Source of the DNA: Pseudomonas entomophila
Lineage (GTDB): Bacteria; Pseudomonadota; Gammaproteobacteria; Pseudomonadales; Pseudomonadaceae
Reading direction: 5' to 3'
Assembly: GCF_029478665.1 (NCBI RefSeq)
Contig: NZ_JARPQB010000027.1
Coordinates: 64,025-121,630 of the forward strand
Length of the DNA: 57,606 nt
The position numbers and the translations under genes were made by a program. Every line of letters begins with the position of its first letter. The first letter of the stretch is position 1. Positions 47,158 through 55,600 of this stretch are shown in pieces. The notes under the pieces were generated by a model that was given only the letters and a program-made list of their open reading frames with translations, ran no database searches and had not been told where the DNA came from.

Positions 47158-47931
47158 TCAATCCTCACACGGTTGCGATGCAAACTTGGCCTTGATCCGC
47201 TCATCCCAGGTGCCGATATCCGCCTCGCTCCAGAACCGCTGTGCCGACAGTTTGCGCCTGGCCTTCTCAAGTTCACCACCACCGAACACAAGCGCGAACC
47301 GGTCACACAGCATCCGCCTGATTTCACTCAACCGGCACACCATCTGGCTGGTCTCGACGAATTTCGCCGTCTCCACGCGATAGGCGAGTTCGTCTTCTGG
47401 GGTCACTTCATCCCGAACGTAGTAGTACAACCCGATGTTTCTCAGGGAGATCAGCAAGAATTCGAGCACTTCATGCACAGCCAACGCTTCATGATACGCA
47501 AGTACCAGGCCGGTCTTGCGTTGGAGCTTCGGATTGGCCGGCGCCATTTCAGCAGATCCAAGAACGAGTTGTCGGCTCTGCCAGCGCTCGAATGAAGACG
47601 GCATCGCCGTCTCGCAGAACCCTGGACGCTCCCAGACGATCACGGGCTCCAACGCTCGCTCCAGGTCGCTCATGTCATCGTCGCCGAGCGTGTCGTCGAA
47701 CAACCTGCTGATGAGCGATCGCATACTGGCCAGACGCGCGGTTACATTCTCTGCGTCGATGAAGCCCGTCAGCTCTGTGCAGTACTCATTGCAGGTGGCA
47801 TAGCTTTTTTCGCCACTGGCCTCGTAGTGCTGGCTCAGGTTTTCGAGCGATACCACGATGAACTCCGCCTCCTGCAAGAGGTTGATTACATCCTTCCGTC
47901 TTAGAACGAACGCTTCGTTCTCACTTCTCAC
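47158..47931 (-). CDS. Hypothetical protein of the immunity array
   Basis: 257 residues, GTG start after AAGGAG. It is predominantly helical (VINLLQEAEFIVVSLENLSQ; EALAVHEVLEFLLISLRNIG), with no signal peptide or catalytic motif that I recognise. Its position between two small immunity-like genes and its soluble helical nature suggest another antitoxin or immunity function. It ends five bases before the next gene's start. Confidence 0.5.
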   Translation of the reverse strand: MRSENEAFVLRRKDVINLLQEAEFIVVSLENLSQHYEASGEKSYATCNEYCTELTGFIDAENVTARLASMRSLISRLFDDTLGDDDMSDLERALEPVIVWERPGFCETAMPSSFERWQSRQLVLGSAEMAPANPKLQRKTGLVLAYHEALAVHEVLEFLLISLRNIGLYYYVRDEVTPEDELAYRVETAKFVETSQMVCRLSEIRRMLCDRFALVFGGGELEKARRKLSAQRFWSEADIGTWDERIKAKFASQPCED

Positions 47932-47966
47932 CTGACACTCCTTGCAAAACGAAAAACTCCATTATT

Positions 47967-48191
47967 TTATTTAAAAATAAATAGATTAGAATTGCAGTAC
48001 CCCTCAACGATATCCATCAACTCCAAAATTGAATCTTCATCGCAAGTCACCCTGAGTGCTTCAAGACACGAAAGCATTTCACCTTTCGTCATGCCTCTCG
48101 CCTTGAAGTCAACAAGTATCAATCTCAAACGCCAGAGCTCGAAACTATCCTCCAATTGGCTCGATAGTGCACTGGCCAACTCTTCTTCCAT
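47967..48191 (-). CDS. Small helical immunity-like protein
   Basis: 74 residues from ATG at 48191, preceded by TGGAGAG seven bases away. A GTG 15 codons earlier lacks a ribosome site. It is all-helical and acidic (FELWRLRLILVDFKARGMTK; DEDSILELMDIVEGYCNSNL). Size and charge resemble colicin-type immunity proteins. The family is not certain. Confidence 0.5.
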   Translation of the reverse strand: MEEELASALSSQLEDSFELWRLRLILVDFKARGMTKGEMLSCLEALRVTCDEDSILELMDIVEGYCNSNLFIFK

Positions 48192-48290
48192 GAATGCTCT
48201 CCAGACTGTCTCCGCGCTCACCGCTACGCTACTCACCAGGCCGGCAAATGCAAGCCTTTACACCTTCAACTTCAACGAGAACATTGATAA

Positions 48291-48766
48291 TTACTCAGAC
48301 GTGGAAACCCCTTCATTGACAATAAAGACTTCATCATCCAATACGTTCAAGACAACGCAAAAATTATGCGTGGACTGAACATAGACCAAATCCCCTTGGC
48401 GCCTCATATCTACAAACGGATTGGATGTCGTCGAAAACAAAAACCATTCAAGATTATTGTCTTTGTTCGTCCTGGCGATAAAGCCCTCATTGCCCATCTC
48501 GCCCTCACCGCACAGCATTACCTGCCCGCTCTCCAGCGACAACTTGTTGTTCACCTGCACGCTCGACCAGACATCGTCACCGCCAAGCAACTCGACAAGT
48601 GTAGCCTCGCCCCAAAAAAAAATTTATATTCTCTGCCAAAAGTACCCGTGAGCTTATCGTTCTCGACAGAGTCAATATCTATAAACCTCACAGCGGCCGC
48701 CCCGCAATAGACAATATCCAAACCTATCAGCTGGCCTGAAGCCCATCTACGTTGAAGTTCTCTCAT
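48291..48766 (-). pseudogene. Frameshifted hypothetical gene at an A9/T9 homopolymer
   Basis: ATG at 48766 follows GGAG and encodes MRELQRRWASGQLIGLDIVY onward to YKFFF. At the nine-base run 48614-48622 the frame ends in an unrelated tail. One extra base there would join it to WGEATLVELLGGDDVWSSVQ and a further 90 residues ending NEGVSTSE, a protein of about 157 residues. The joined product looks like a soluble beta-rich immunity-type protein. It may be a true break, a phase-variable switch or a homopolymer sequencing error. Confidence 0.6.
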
Positions 48767-48854
48767 TCTACTCCAACGCCTCGTTCATTGATCTGTTGGG
48801 GTTCACTTACTGCCGGCATCACAATCAATCCCCCGTCAGGTAGTGCAGGCGTTT

Positions 48855-49016
48855 CCATACAAGATCCACACAACCCGCACTGACAACGGCGTGGAGCCGC
48901 CTCGGTATCCCAACGGCGCGACCAATAGCTTCGGGGGACACATTGTTTTCGAAAAAACCAGAGCGATTCACTATCAAACCGCGCCCTCTCATCCCGGGAC
49001 CGTACACCTAGACTGA
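48855..49016 (+). mobile_element. Degenerate IS481-type transposase remnant
   Basis: A 53-codon frame reads PYKIHTTRTDNGVEPPRYPN then GATNSFGGH and later IHYQTAPSHPGT. This recalls the integrase-core segment of IS481 transposases (TDNG..., PPRYADGPT, HP.TNGQ). It is decayed, with no full gene or ends visible. It lies in a 240-base gap of the immunity array that otherwise has no supported gene. A leftward open frame over it is a shadow. Confidence 0.4.
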
Positions 49017-49436
49017 AGATCTACGCGCCCACCCCTCTTGTTCACCGCGGAATATATATAGCTCATTCAACCTGAGCCCTTCTGGACATTCAACAAACAC
49101 ATATTTGAACCGTTGTTTCAACCCTTTATTACGAAGCGTTTCAACACTTACCCCCTTGCCCTCAGGGGTCAATGTATCCGCGAGAATTTCTTGTTCATAC
49201 TCGGGCGGCCGACCGGTCCCAAGCGTATCCATCTTTGCTTTACCAAAATCAGCAACCGCTCGTTCAGTAAGAAATGTATCGAAGATCGCGGCCAGTTCCT
49301 CTCTCGCCCCCTTGTTGATCTGATCACGACAATCTGAGTTTTCCTTGTAATCCGAGCTTCGCTTTTTGGAGTTCAGTGATACCTCCCTGGCCAGCATGGC
49401 CTCAAGGAATCCCTTCAAAGCGTCTACTGTTGACAT
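49008..49436 (-). CDS. Predicted NTF2-like/RhsIA-type immunity protein
   Basis: 142 residues, ATG after GAGGA. The first half is helical (VDALKGFLEAMLAREVSLNS; GAREELAAIFDTFLTERAVA). The second half has strands (KQRFKYVFVECPEGLRLNEL). This resembles NTF2-fold immunity proteins coupled to Rhs toxins. The assignment rests on pattern and location. The gene is more AT-rich than the Rhs core. Confidence 0.45.
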   Translation of the reverse strand: MSTVDALKGFLEAMLAREVSLNSKKRSSDYKENSDCRDQINKGAREELAAIFDTFLTERAVADFGKAKMDTLGTGRPPEYEQEILADTLTPEGKGVSVETLRNKGLKQRFKYVFVECPEGLRLNELYIFRGEQEGWARRSSV

Positions 49437-49453
49437 GTAAATTCCTCACTGAC

Positions 49454-49470
49454 ATCCGTCCCCTTTTTTT
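49454..49470. repeat. Half copy of the RAYT-type repeat
   Basis: atccgtccccttttttt matches one arm of the perfect palindrome at 51895-51956. Only one arm is present here, in the 120-base gap between two immunity-type genes. Confidence 0.4.
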
Positions 49471-49557
49471 GATACAAGGTGGAATCGCAGCACAGCTCAC
49501 GCAGGCGTTTGACTCGCCGCATCTGGTCCCAGCCAAAACCACCAGCCGGAAAAGTAA

Positions 49558-50139
49558 TCAAGTTGTTTGAACTATAAATCGTCCCTCTACCCTCCCCTCA
49601 CGCTCCCCAATCATTAAAATTCCAAGGCCACCCACCAATATTCCCTTATGAGAAGGAGCCGCCTTATTCAAGCGAGAGCTATTGATTTGCAGAGCAAAGC
49701 TCAACCCCTCAGTATCCTCTTCATCTTGAAGCCAGCACGGAACCCCTCCAATTTTTGCAACCCCGTTTTCATCACTGTCTTCACCGGCATTCTCGACCAC
49801 CATAATCAGCTTAGCAGGCGAGATCTCCTCCCCCCCGCCACTTACAACATGATCCCCTGGGGCATAAATCAAAACTTCGCCACCATCCTCCATGACCTCA
49901 TCAATATAATCATCACTTGACTTCGAGTAAGGCACAAATATCGAAACCAGATTCGATCCGGCCACCTTGGCATCGCTATGCTTTTCGATGAAGGATAGCG
50001 GAAAACAAGCCAAATGTAGCTTGGGGTTTCCTTGACGATCCAACGGCCAACAAATAGACCCCGGCAGGTATGCACCGCCCCCAAGATAGGGGTTGCTTGG
50101 ATCAATACCGCCACCCTCAAAAATCAACTCATCAAACAT
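49558..50139 (-). CDS. DUF1963 (YwqG)-like immunity-array protein
   Basis: 193 residues, ATG at 50139 after GAGG. The features are GGGAYLPGSICWPLDRQGNP (binding-loop like), LACFPLSFI and the later KIGGVPCWLQDEEDTEGLSF, as in YwqG-like proteins where 'P.WP' and 'GG.P.W.Q' recur. Such proteins are common among toxin immunity genes. No partner toxin lies beside it. Confidence 0.55.
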   Translation of the reverse strand: MFDELIFEGGGIDPSNPYLGGGAYLPGSICWPLDRQGNPKLHLACFPLSFIEKHSDAKVAGSNLVSIFVPYSKSSDDYIDEVMEDGGEVLIYAPGDHVVSGGGEEISPAKLIMVVENAGEDSDENGVAKIGGVPCWLQDEEDTEGLSFALQINSSRLNKAAPSHKGILVGGLGILMIGEREGRVEGRFIVQTT

Positions 50140-50291
50140 TCACCACCTCAATTTTATACCTCGGGAAAGTCGGACAAAAAATAATCCACATCCCGCCTTG
50201 ACTACCGACACCGTGAAGCAGGTAGGCTTGAAGTGATTAAATAAGCGCTTGACAAAAAACCAGCACCAGCTGACTCTTATGCCGATTGGTT

Positions 50292-50675
50292 TCAACGTCG
50301 AATGAGAGCCACCTCCCCCATAAATATTCCATCTAATGCCGCATAAATATCATCCCTCCCTACTACAGAGTTTGAAATATCTATCTGCACGGCATTCAGC
50401 GGCTTTACCCAATCACAGGTTTTCAAGAAACTCAAAATAATTTTTTCTGAAAAAACCTCGACTTTCTCTATACCACCATAACCAGCGACACCGGGCTCAC
50501 CCATCTCGACATAGTAAGTATCTTGTTCGAGATCTTCGTCCTGCTCATCAACCTCGTCGGCTCGTTGAAGAATAATGAACTCCGAAGGTTCATCATGACT
50601 ATCCGCAAATCCGACTGTTATAACTTCATCCTCGCTGGACGCATCAAAATAGGTCGCCGCAAATCTCTTATTCAT
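50292..50675 (-). CDS. Imm10-like immunity protein
   Basis: 127 residues from ATG at 50675, six bases after GGAGA. The typical start is NKRFAATYFDASSEDEVITV, with a middle GFADS..EPSEFIILQRADE and an end GIEKVEVFSEKIILSFLKTC as in Imm10. It sits two bases after the stop of a broken deaminase-type toxin tip, so toxin and immunity are still adjacent although the toxin is dead. Confidence 0.65.
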   Translation of the reverse strand: MNKRFAATYFDASSEDEVITVGFADSHDEPSEFIILQRADEVDEQDEDLEQDTYYVEMGEPGVAGYGGIEKVEVFSEKIILSFLKTCDWVKPLNAVQIDISNSVVGRDDIYAALDGIFMGEVALIRR

Positions 50676-50677
50676 AC

Positions 50678-50930
50678 TTATCTCCGTCTCCGCTTCTGCC
50701 CAGCGGTCCAAGTCTTGGTTTCGCCATTTTCAGGCCAAGTATATTGAATTTTCGCCCCAGTTTCAGTTGACGCCCTATTCATTTGGCCTTTGCAAGAATG
50801 GCAGGGAGGGTACTGACCACCAATAACCATTACGTCCCATTTCGGTACTTTTTGGTAATGTTGGCGAACTGCGCGGCGTGGACGGTTTAGTCGACGCTGG
50901 TGACGTTGGTGATGCCGCCGGTCTTTTTTT
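50678..50930 (-). pseudogene. Broken C-terminal tip of an Rhs-type deaminase toxin
   Basis: Reading leftward, KKTGGITNVTSVD is followed by a TAA, then TVHAAQFANITKKY in the same frame. A frameshift then leads into KWDVMVIGGQYPPCHSCKGQ and MNRASTETGAKIQYTW, ending KRRRR with a stop at 50678-50680. The PPCHSCKGQM motif is the zinc site of deaminase-fold toxins. A stop, a frameshift and no Rhs body upstream show that it is an orphan tip in decay. The rest of the gap (50931-51198) is AT-rich with no gene seen. Confidence 0.65.
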
Positions 50931-51152
50931 GGCTAACTAAATCATAACAAATCGCTTATCAAAACGCCCTTCAAAAACACAAGCCAACTACTTGTAACAC
51001 TTCCAGAAAACCAACCGAGACATCCAGCACCTTAGTTAGACCCTGACTTCGCCTTTTTAATAATTCGAAAAACCTCTCATACCCACCACCAAACACAGCA
51101 GCTTACAATACCAGCAACCGATACCAAACTGACATCAATGGTTCCCAAACTG

Positions 51153-51188
51153 AATTGGTTGATGCAACACCAAACGCACCAACCAATT
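51153..51188 (-). terminator. Hairpin downstream of the imm11-like gene
   Basis: Perfect 9-base arms aattggttg / caaccaatt with an 18-base loop begin 10 bases after the stop of the leftward gene at 51199. No U-run follows, so it is only a candidate terminator. Confidence 0.35.
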
Positions 51189-51198
51189 TAACACCATC

Positions 51199-51831
51199 TT
51201 AAATAGCCTCAAGATCCTGCGAGGAGAATTTAGACAGCGGCAACAATTCAATACCTTTCAGCCCCTTACCATCAAGCTTACGCTTAAACTCATCCGAACA
51301 AAATAGAGTGGCGATACGTGGATGAAGCCTATTAAGCCTAAACAAATCAGGCGCACTATCCCGAATATCCAACTGATCAAAGTCATTGATCCACCCGCGC
51401 ATACCCTCCGACACCTCCGAAGAGCTCATCACCAGCGCATCATAATCAGCAACATCAAACACAACAACATAATACTGAGAGGAAACAATGCTTTTGTTCA
51501 AACTCGAAACAACGTCAATCTTTACGCAGTCGAGCATCTGAACCCCCAACTCACGACAAACCTCTAAAAACTCTTCACTAGCGGCATACAACCTGTCATA
51601 AAGCATGCGCACTGAAAATTCAATCTTCTTCACGCTCGCAATCAACACAAGACCTTCCGGCAGTTTTTCATGGGGTCTTCCAAGCGCTGCGTTTGCGTAC
51701 CATGGGAAAATACCGTGATCCATGCTTTTAGCATTATCATAAAAACGATCATATAACGCAGCATTCAGCTTCCCGACTGGACACCCGATATCTTTTTTCT
51801 GCGACAACATATAGAAATCCATATCTCTCAA
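51199..51831 (-). CDS. Imm11/DUF1629-like immunity protein
   Basis: 210 residues from TTG at 51831 (AGGAGG six bases before). The opening is RDMDFYMLSQKKD. HEKLPEGLVLIASVKKIEF and EVCRELGVQMLDCVKIDVVS are in the middle, and RLHPRIATLFCSDEFKRKLD near the end. This N-strand, middle and C-terminal 'F.S..FK..L....L.GI...PL' plan fits the imm11 family. It is AT-rich. No toxin partner is adjacent. Confidence 0.6.
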   Translation of the reverse strand: MRDMDFYMLSQKKDIGCPVGKLNAALYDRFYDNAKSMDHGIFPWYANAALGRPHEKLPEGLVLIASVKKIEFSVRMLYDRLYAASEEFLEVCRELGVQMLDCVKIDVVSSLNKSIVSSQYYVVVFDVADYDALVMSSSEVSEGMRGWINDFDQLDIRDSAPDLFRLNRLHPRIATLFCSDEFKRKLDGKGLKGIELLPLSKFSSQDLEAI

Positions 51832-51894
51832 CTCAGCCTCCTAGGCTTCGATCCGGTTTTCGATAGCTCTGCCCGCCTAGTCACCTGCAATGCG

Positions 51895-51956
51895 AAAAAG
51901 GGGACGGATTTATTTTCCCTACTTCAGAGTAGTAAAAATAAATCCGTCCCCTTTTT
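51895..51956. repeat. RAYT-type palindrome
   Basis: Two perfect 22-base arms (aaaaaggggacggatttatt plus tt, and its inverse) surround an 18-base loop. The ggggacggattta core is widespread around REP-associated tyrosine transposases in gammaproteobacteria. No transposase gene is present here. It marks the junction between the active Rhs-immunity pair and the orphan immunity array. Confidence 0.6.
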
Positions 51957-51997
51957 GGTCCCGGCCTCCTAACCACGACCAACTTCTACAGACCGTG

Positions 51998-52594
51998 TCA
52001 GCCGTAAAAGTAGTCAACAAATCTACTGAAATTATCTAACCCTACAATCGGAAGAATATCTTCCTTTAGTCTTTCCATGAAGCCATCCACCACACCATCG
52101 TCATCAAATACATCGAACACATTATACTCACCATATACAATTTCTGTGAGTTTTGCTAAGGCAAGCAAAAAATCCGCAATTGACTCGGCGACCTTAAACG
52201 GAGACAAAGTGTCATAGCTAGCATAGACCGGCGTTCCAGCCTTATCAGTTACGGCAACTATAGGCTTCCCGCCTCCACTATCATCCATTACCACCACGTA
52301 CTCTTGAGGCCAGCCAGGGTGAAGGACCTGCCCTGATGGTGTGTTGGACCAGCGATATCCAACTTGCGCACCCTTCAACTGATCCAGCCCAACCAATTTC
52401 AGTGGTGTAAGCCCTGTCTCAAACTTAACGTTCTCAGGCTCACACTCATTGTAAAACTCTGTTAGCTCAGCCGATGCAGGAATACCAACCGGCCAATAGT
52501 TCACAGCCCTTCCGCCCGCAGTAAACGTGCCAGGCAAGCCAAACTTACCATGGACAATCTTTAACGCTTTGATCGCATCAACTAACTCTGCCAC
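51998..52594 (-). CDS. Immunity protein for the Rhs nuclease, SMI1/KNR4-like
   Basis: 198 residues from GTG at 52594, five bases after GGAGG, which lies in the 13-base gap behind the Rhs stop. The SUKH-like pattern is AELVDAIKALKIVHGKFGLP, SAELTEFYNECEP, EYVVVMDDSGGGKPIVAVTD and SPFKVAESIADFLLALA. SUKH proteins commonly neutralise HNH nuclease tips. Its place directly behind the Rhs gene makes it the cognate immunity gene. It is AT-rich like the toxin tip. Confidence 0.75.
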   Translation of the reverse strand: MAELVDAIKALKIVHGKFGLPGTFTAGGRAVNYWPVGIPASAELTEFYNECEPENVKFETGLTPLKLVGLDQLKGAQVGYRWSNTPSGQVLHPGWPQEYVVVMDDSGGGKPIVAVTDKAGTPVYASYDTLSPFKVAESIADFLLALAKLTEIVYGEYNVFDVFDDDGVVDGFMERLKEDILPIVGLDNFSRFVDYFYG

Positions 52595-52607
52595 ATCAGC
52601 CTCCAAA

Positions 52608-55600
52608 TTAAAGTTCGCACGTGCTTCCGCTGGCACTTCTGACCCTATCAATCAAACGCCCGCTACCGGAATTCGAATAGTTCCCACGATGTCCTTGTGG
52701 TGAATTCAGGTGTTCGTCTACACCACTCGGGTGATTAGCGTTTTGCAGGAATACTATATTTCTAGGGTCCCCTTTCCAGTCCGCCCCCAGCTTTCCATTG
52801 CCCTCGACGCTGTTAATATGGTGCCCCGTATAGCCGGCCTCCGACATCGTTGAAGAAAGCTTGGCATTGTTGCGCACACTCATAATTGTTTCTCTTTCGG
52901 CTGCTGTCCAATCCCTAGACCCCCCGCCACTCGCGACAAGTGTGCGTTCCTCTCCCCAAGCCCTATTGATTGCGGTGCTTCTGCTTCCAGGTCGAGGAGT
53001 CAGCGTTTCCCTAGGCTTATACCTTACCAACCCTTCTGGTGCTAATCCAAATGGATCAACCCAGCCAGTTGAGTTCATGGTGTAACTGTAAAGGTTATTC
53101 CCCCCAAGCAATCCAATTGGATCTTGGGTTATGAATTTCGCGGTTTTCGGATCATAGTACCGATAGCGATTGTAATGCAGCCCGGTCTCGTGGTCGTGGT
53201 ACTGGCCTTGGAAGCGAATCGGGTTGGTCAGGCCGACCTGCTTCGCCCACTCCGAGCGGGCCTCCTTGATCTCACCCCATGCCTTGTACTGCGCCGTCCA
53301 CGCCAGTTCACCATTGTGGTCGGTGAGTTCCATCGGCGTGCCGAGGTGATCGCACTGGTACCAGGCAATGGCGTCGATTGCCTGTGGTTTGACCTCATGC
53401 TGCCACAACGGATCCTGATCGAAATCGTACTCCCGGTCATTCCAGTCCGGTTGGCGTAGCAAGCGGATAGGGCTCTTGCGCAGCGCCTGGGCAACCGGCA
53501 CGAAACTGCCCGGCTCGTACAGGTAATGCACGGTGCGCCCGGTCTCGCCCTCGTCCTGCGGCGGCGAACTTTCCCAAGCGAGGGCGTCACCGTCCCAGCC
53601 GTACAAGGTGTAACCGCAGCCCAATTCGCGCTGGCGCTTGGCCCGCTGCATCTGGTTCCAGCCACTGCCGGCACGCGGATCATCCTGATGTTGCGCGGTG
53701 GAATGTTTGTGCAAACGACGACCCAAGGCGTCATAGCTGTACACCACGCTGAGCTTGCCATCGTCGAAGTGCGCCAAGCGGTCGAACAGGTCCCAGCTGA
53801 GGCGCGCCTGTTCACCGTTGTGCAGACGATGGATCAGGTTGCCGCGTTCGTCATACTGGTAATGAGTCCCGGCGTATTCACGCAGCAGGTTGTCCATCAA
53901 CTTGTTGCGGCGCGGATCGCTTTCCAGCGGGCGGTTGAGCTCCTGGCTCTTGTCGTCCAGCAGGTTACCGGCCGGGTCAAAGGCAAAGGTCTCGACTCCG
54001 AGACGGCTGGTGGCTTGCAGCAAGCGGCTGACCGGGTCGTACTGATAAGCCAGGTGCCCGCGACGGGTATCGTGGATATCGATCAGTTGGCCAACGGCAT
54101 CGTACTGATACTGGCGCTTGAGCAAGGTGGCCTTACCATCATGACTGCCCAGCAACTGTTCCTGCAGACGCCCTGCCGGGTCCCAGCTCTGAACCTGCAT
54201 CAGCTGGTTTCCCTGATGACGCACCACTTCACGGTGAAGATCATCGCGCTCATAACCCAACAGCTCATGCTGATCGAGGGTCATACCGAGCAGATGCCCA
54301 CTGCCATATGTCAGCCAACGGACCTTGTGCCCATCCGGGCGAGTCGTCGCCGTGCGCAGGTTCAGTGCGTCGTATTCGTGCTGCCACACCGCGACCATCG
54401 GCACCTCGGTACCGAGATAGTACTGGTGCTCGCGGGTCAGGTTGCCCGCCTCGTCATGGAACCATTGCAGCTTGCTGGCCGCGTTGATCGCCTGGATCAG
54501 GTTGCCGTTGCCGTTGTAAGCGAAGGTTTCTTCCTGGCGCTGGTCACCCAGGCTGGCCACGCGAGAAACGAGCCGGCCCATCGGATCGAAGGTGATATCG
54601 ATACGGCGCTGGCCGACTTGGGTGCTCGCCAGCCGGCCCGTATCAGGATCGTACTGATAACGGGTTACCAACCCATCGAAACCTTGCTCTTGCAGCAAGC
54701 GCCCGATTGGATCGTAGAGGAAATTGGCCTTACTCTCGTTCTCGTTCTCCAGGCCAATCAGGCGACCGAGCTTGTCCCAGCGGTAACGCAAGGTGTGTTC
54801 GGCCGCATCGACGCGTTCAGCGAGCAGGCCCACGGCGTTGTAGGTCCAGGTGGTGCAACGGTCCAGCGCGTCGGCATGCGCGAGCAGACGGCCTTCGGCA
54901 TCGCGCTCGAAGCGCTCTTCGGTATTGTCCGGGTGAATGACTTTTGCGAGCTGGCCAGTCTTGTATTCATAAACCGTCTTGCTGCCCGCCGCATCGATGA
55001 ACTGGGTCAGATAGCCGAAGTCGTCGTATTCCCATTGACTAGTCTTGCCCGAACAGTCGGTGTACTCGACCAATTGATCCGCCGCGTTGTACGCCAGTTT
55101 CTTCTCGTTGCCGTTGGCGTCCTTGATCGCCTTGACCAGTCCCGATGAGGTGTAGGCGAACTCGGTCTTATTGCCCAGCGGGTCGGTGGTCTCGACCAGG
55201 TTGCCCTTCTGGTCGTAGTCCCGCAGCCACAGGCCGCCTTCGGCGTCGCGGATCTTGATCAGGTGACGGCGGTCGTCATAGACAAAGTGCGTCTGGGTAT
55301 GGTCCGCACGGATATGGCGGATGACACTGCCTTGCTCGTCGTAGTCATAGCGGTCTTCGCTGCCATCCGGGTGGACGTGACGCAGCAGCTTCTTGCGCTC
55401 ATCGCGGAACAACCATTCCGAACGTTCGTCGGGGTGGCGAACCCGGTAGAGGAGGCCCTGGATGTCGTAGTAGTACCAGGTCTCCTGGCCGTGGGCGTCG
55501 GTGACGTAGGTGAGACGAATGTTCTCGTCCCACTCCAGGCGCGTGTCGTAACTGCCGTCATCGGCCCATTCGCGAATGGCCTTGGCGTCGAAGGCGCTGC

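Noticed and set aside
48825..49007. 60-residue minus-strand frame as a small gene
   Set aside because: No ribosome site, and it overlaps a plus-strand transposase-like relic that explains the sequence better.
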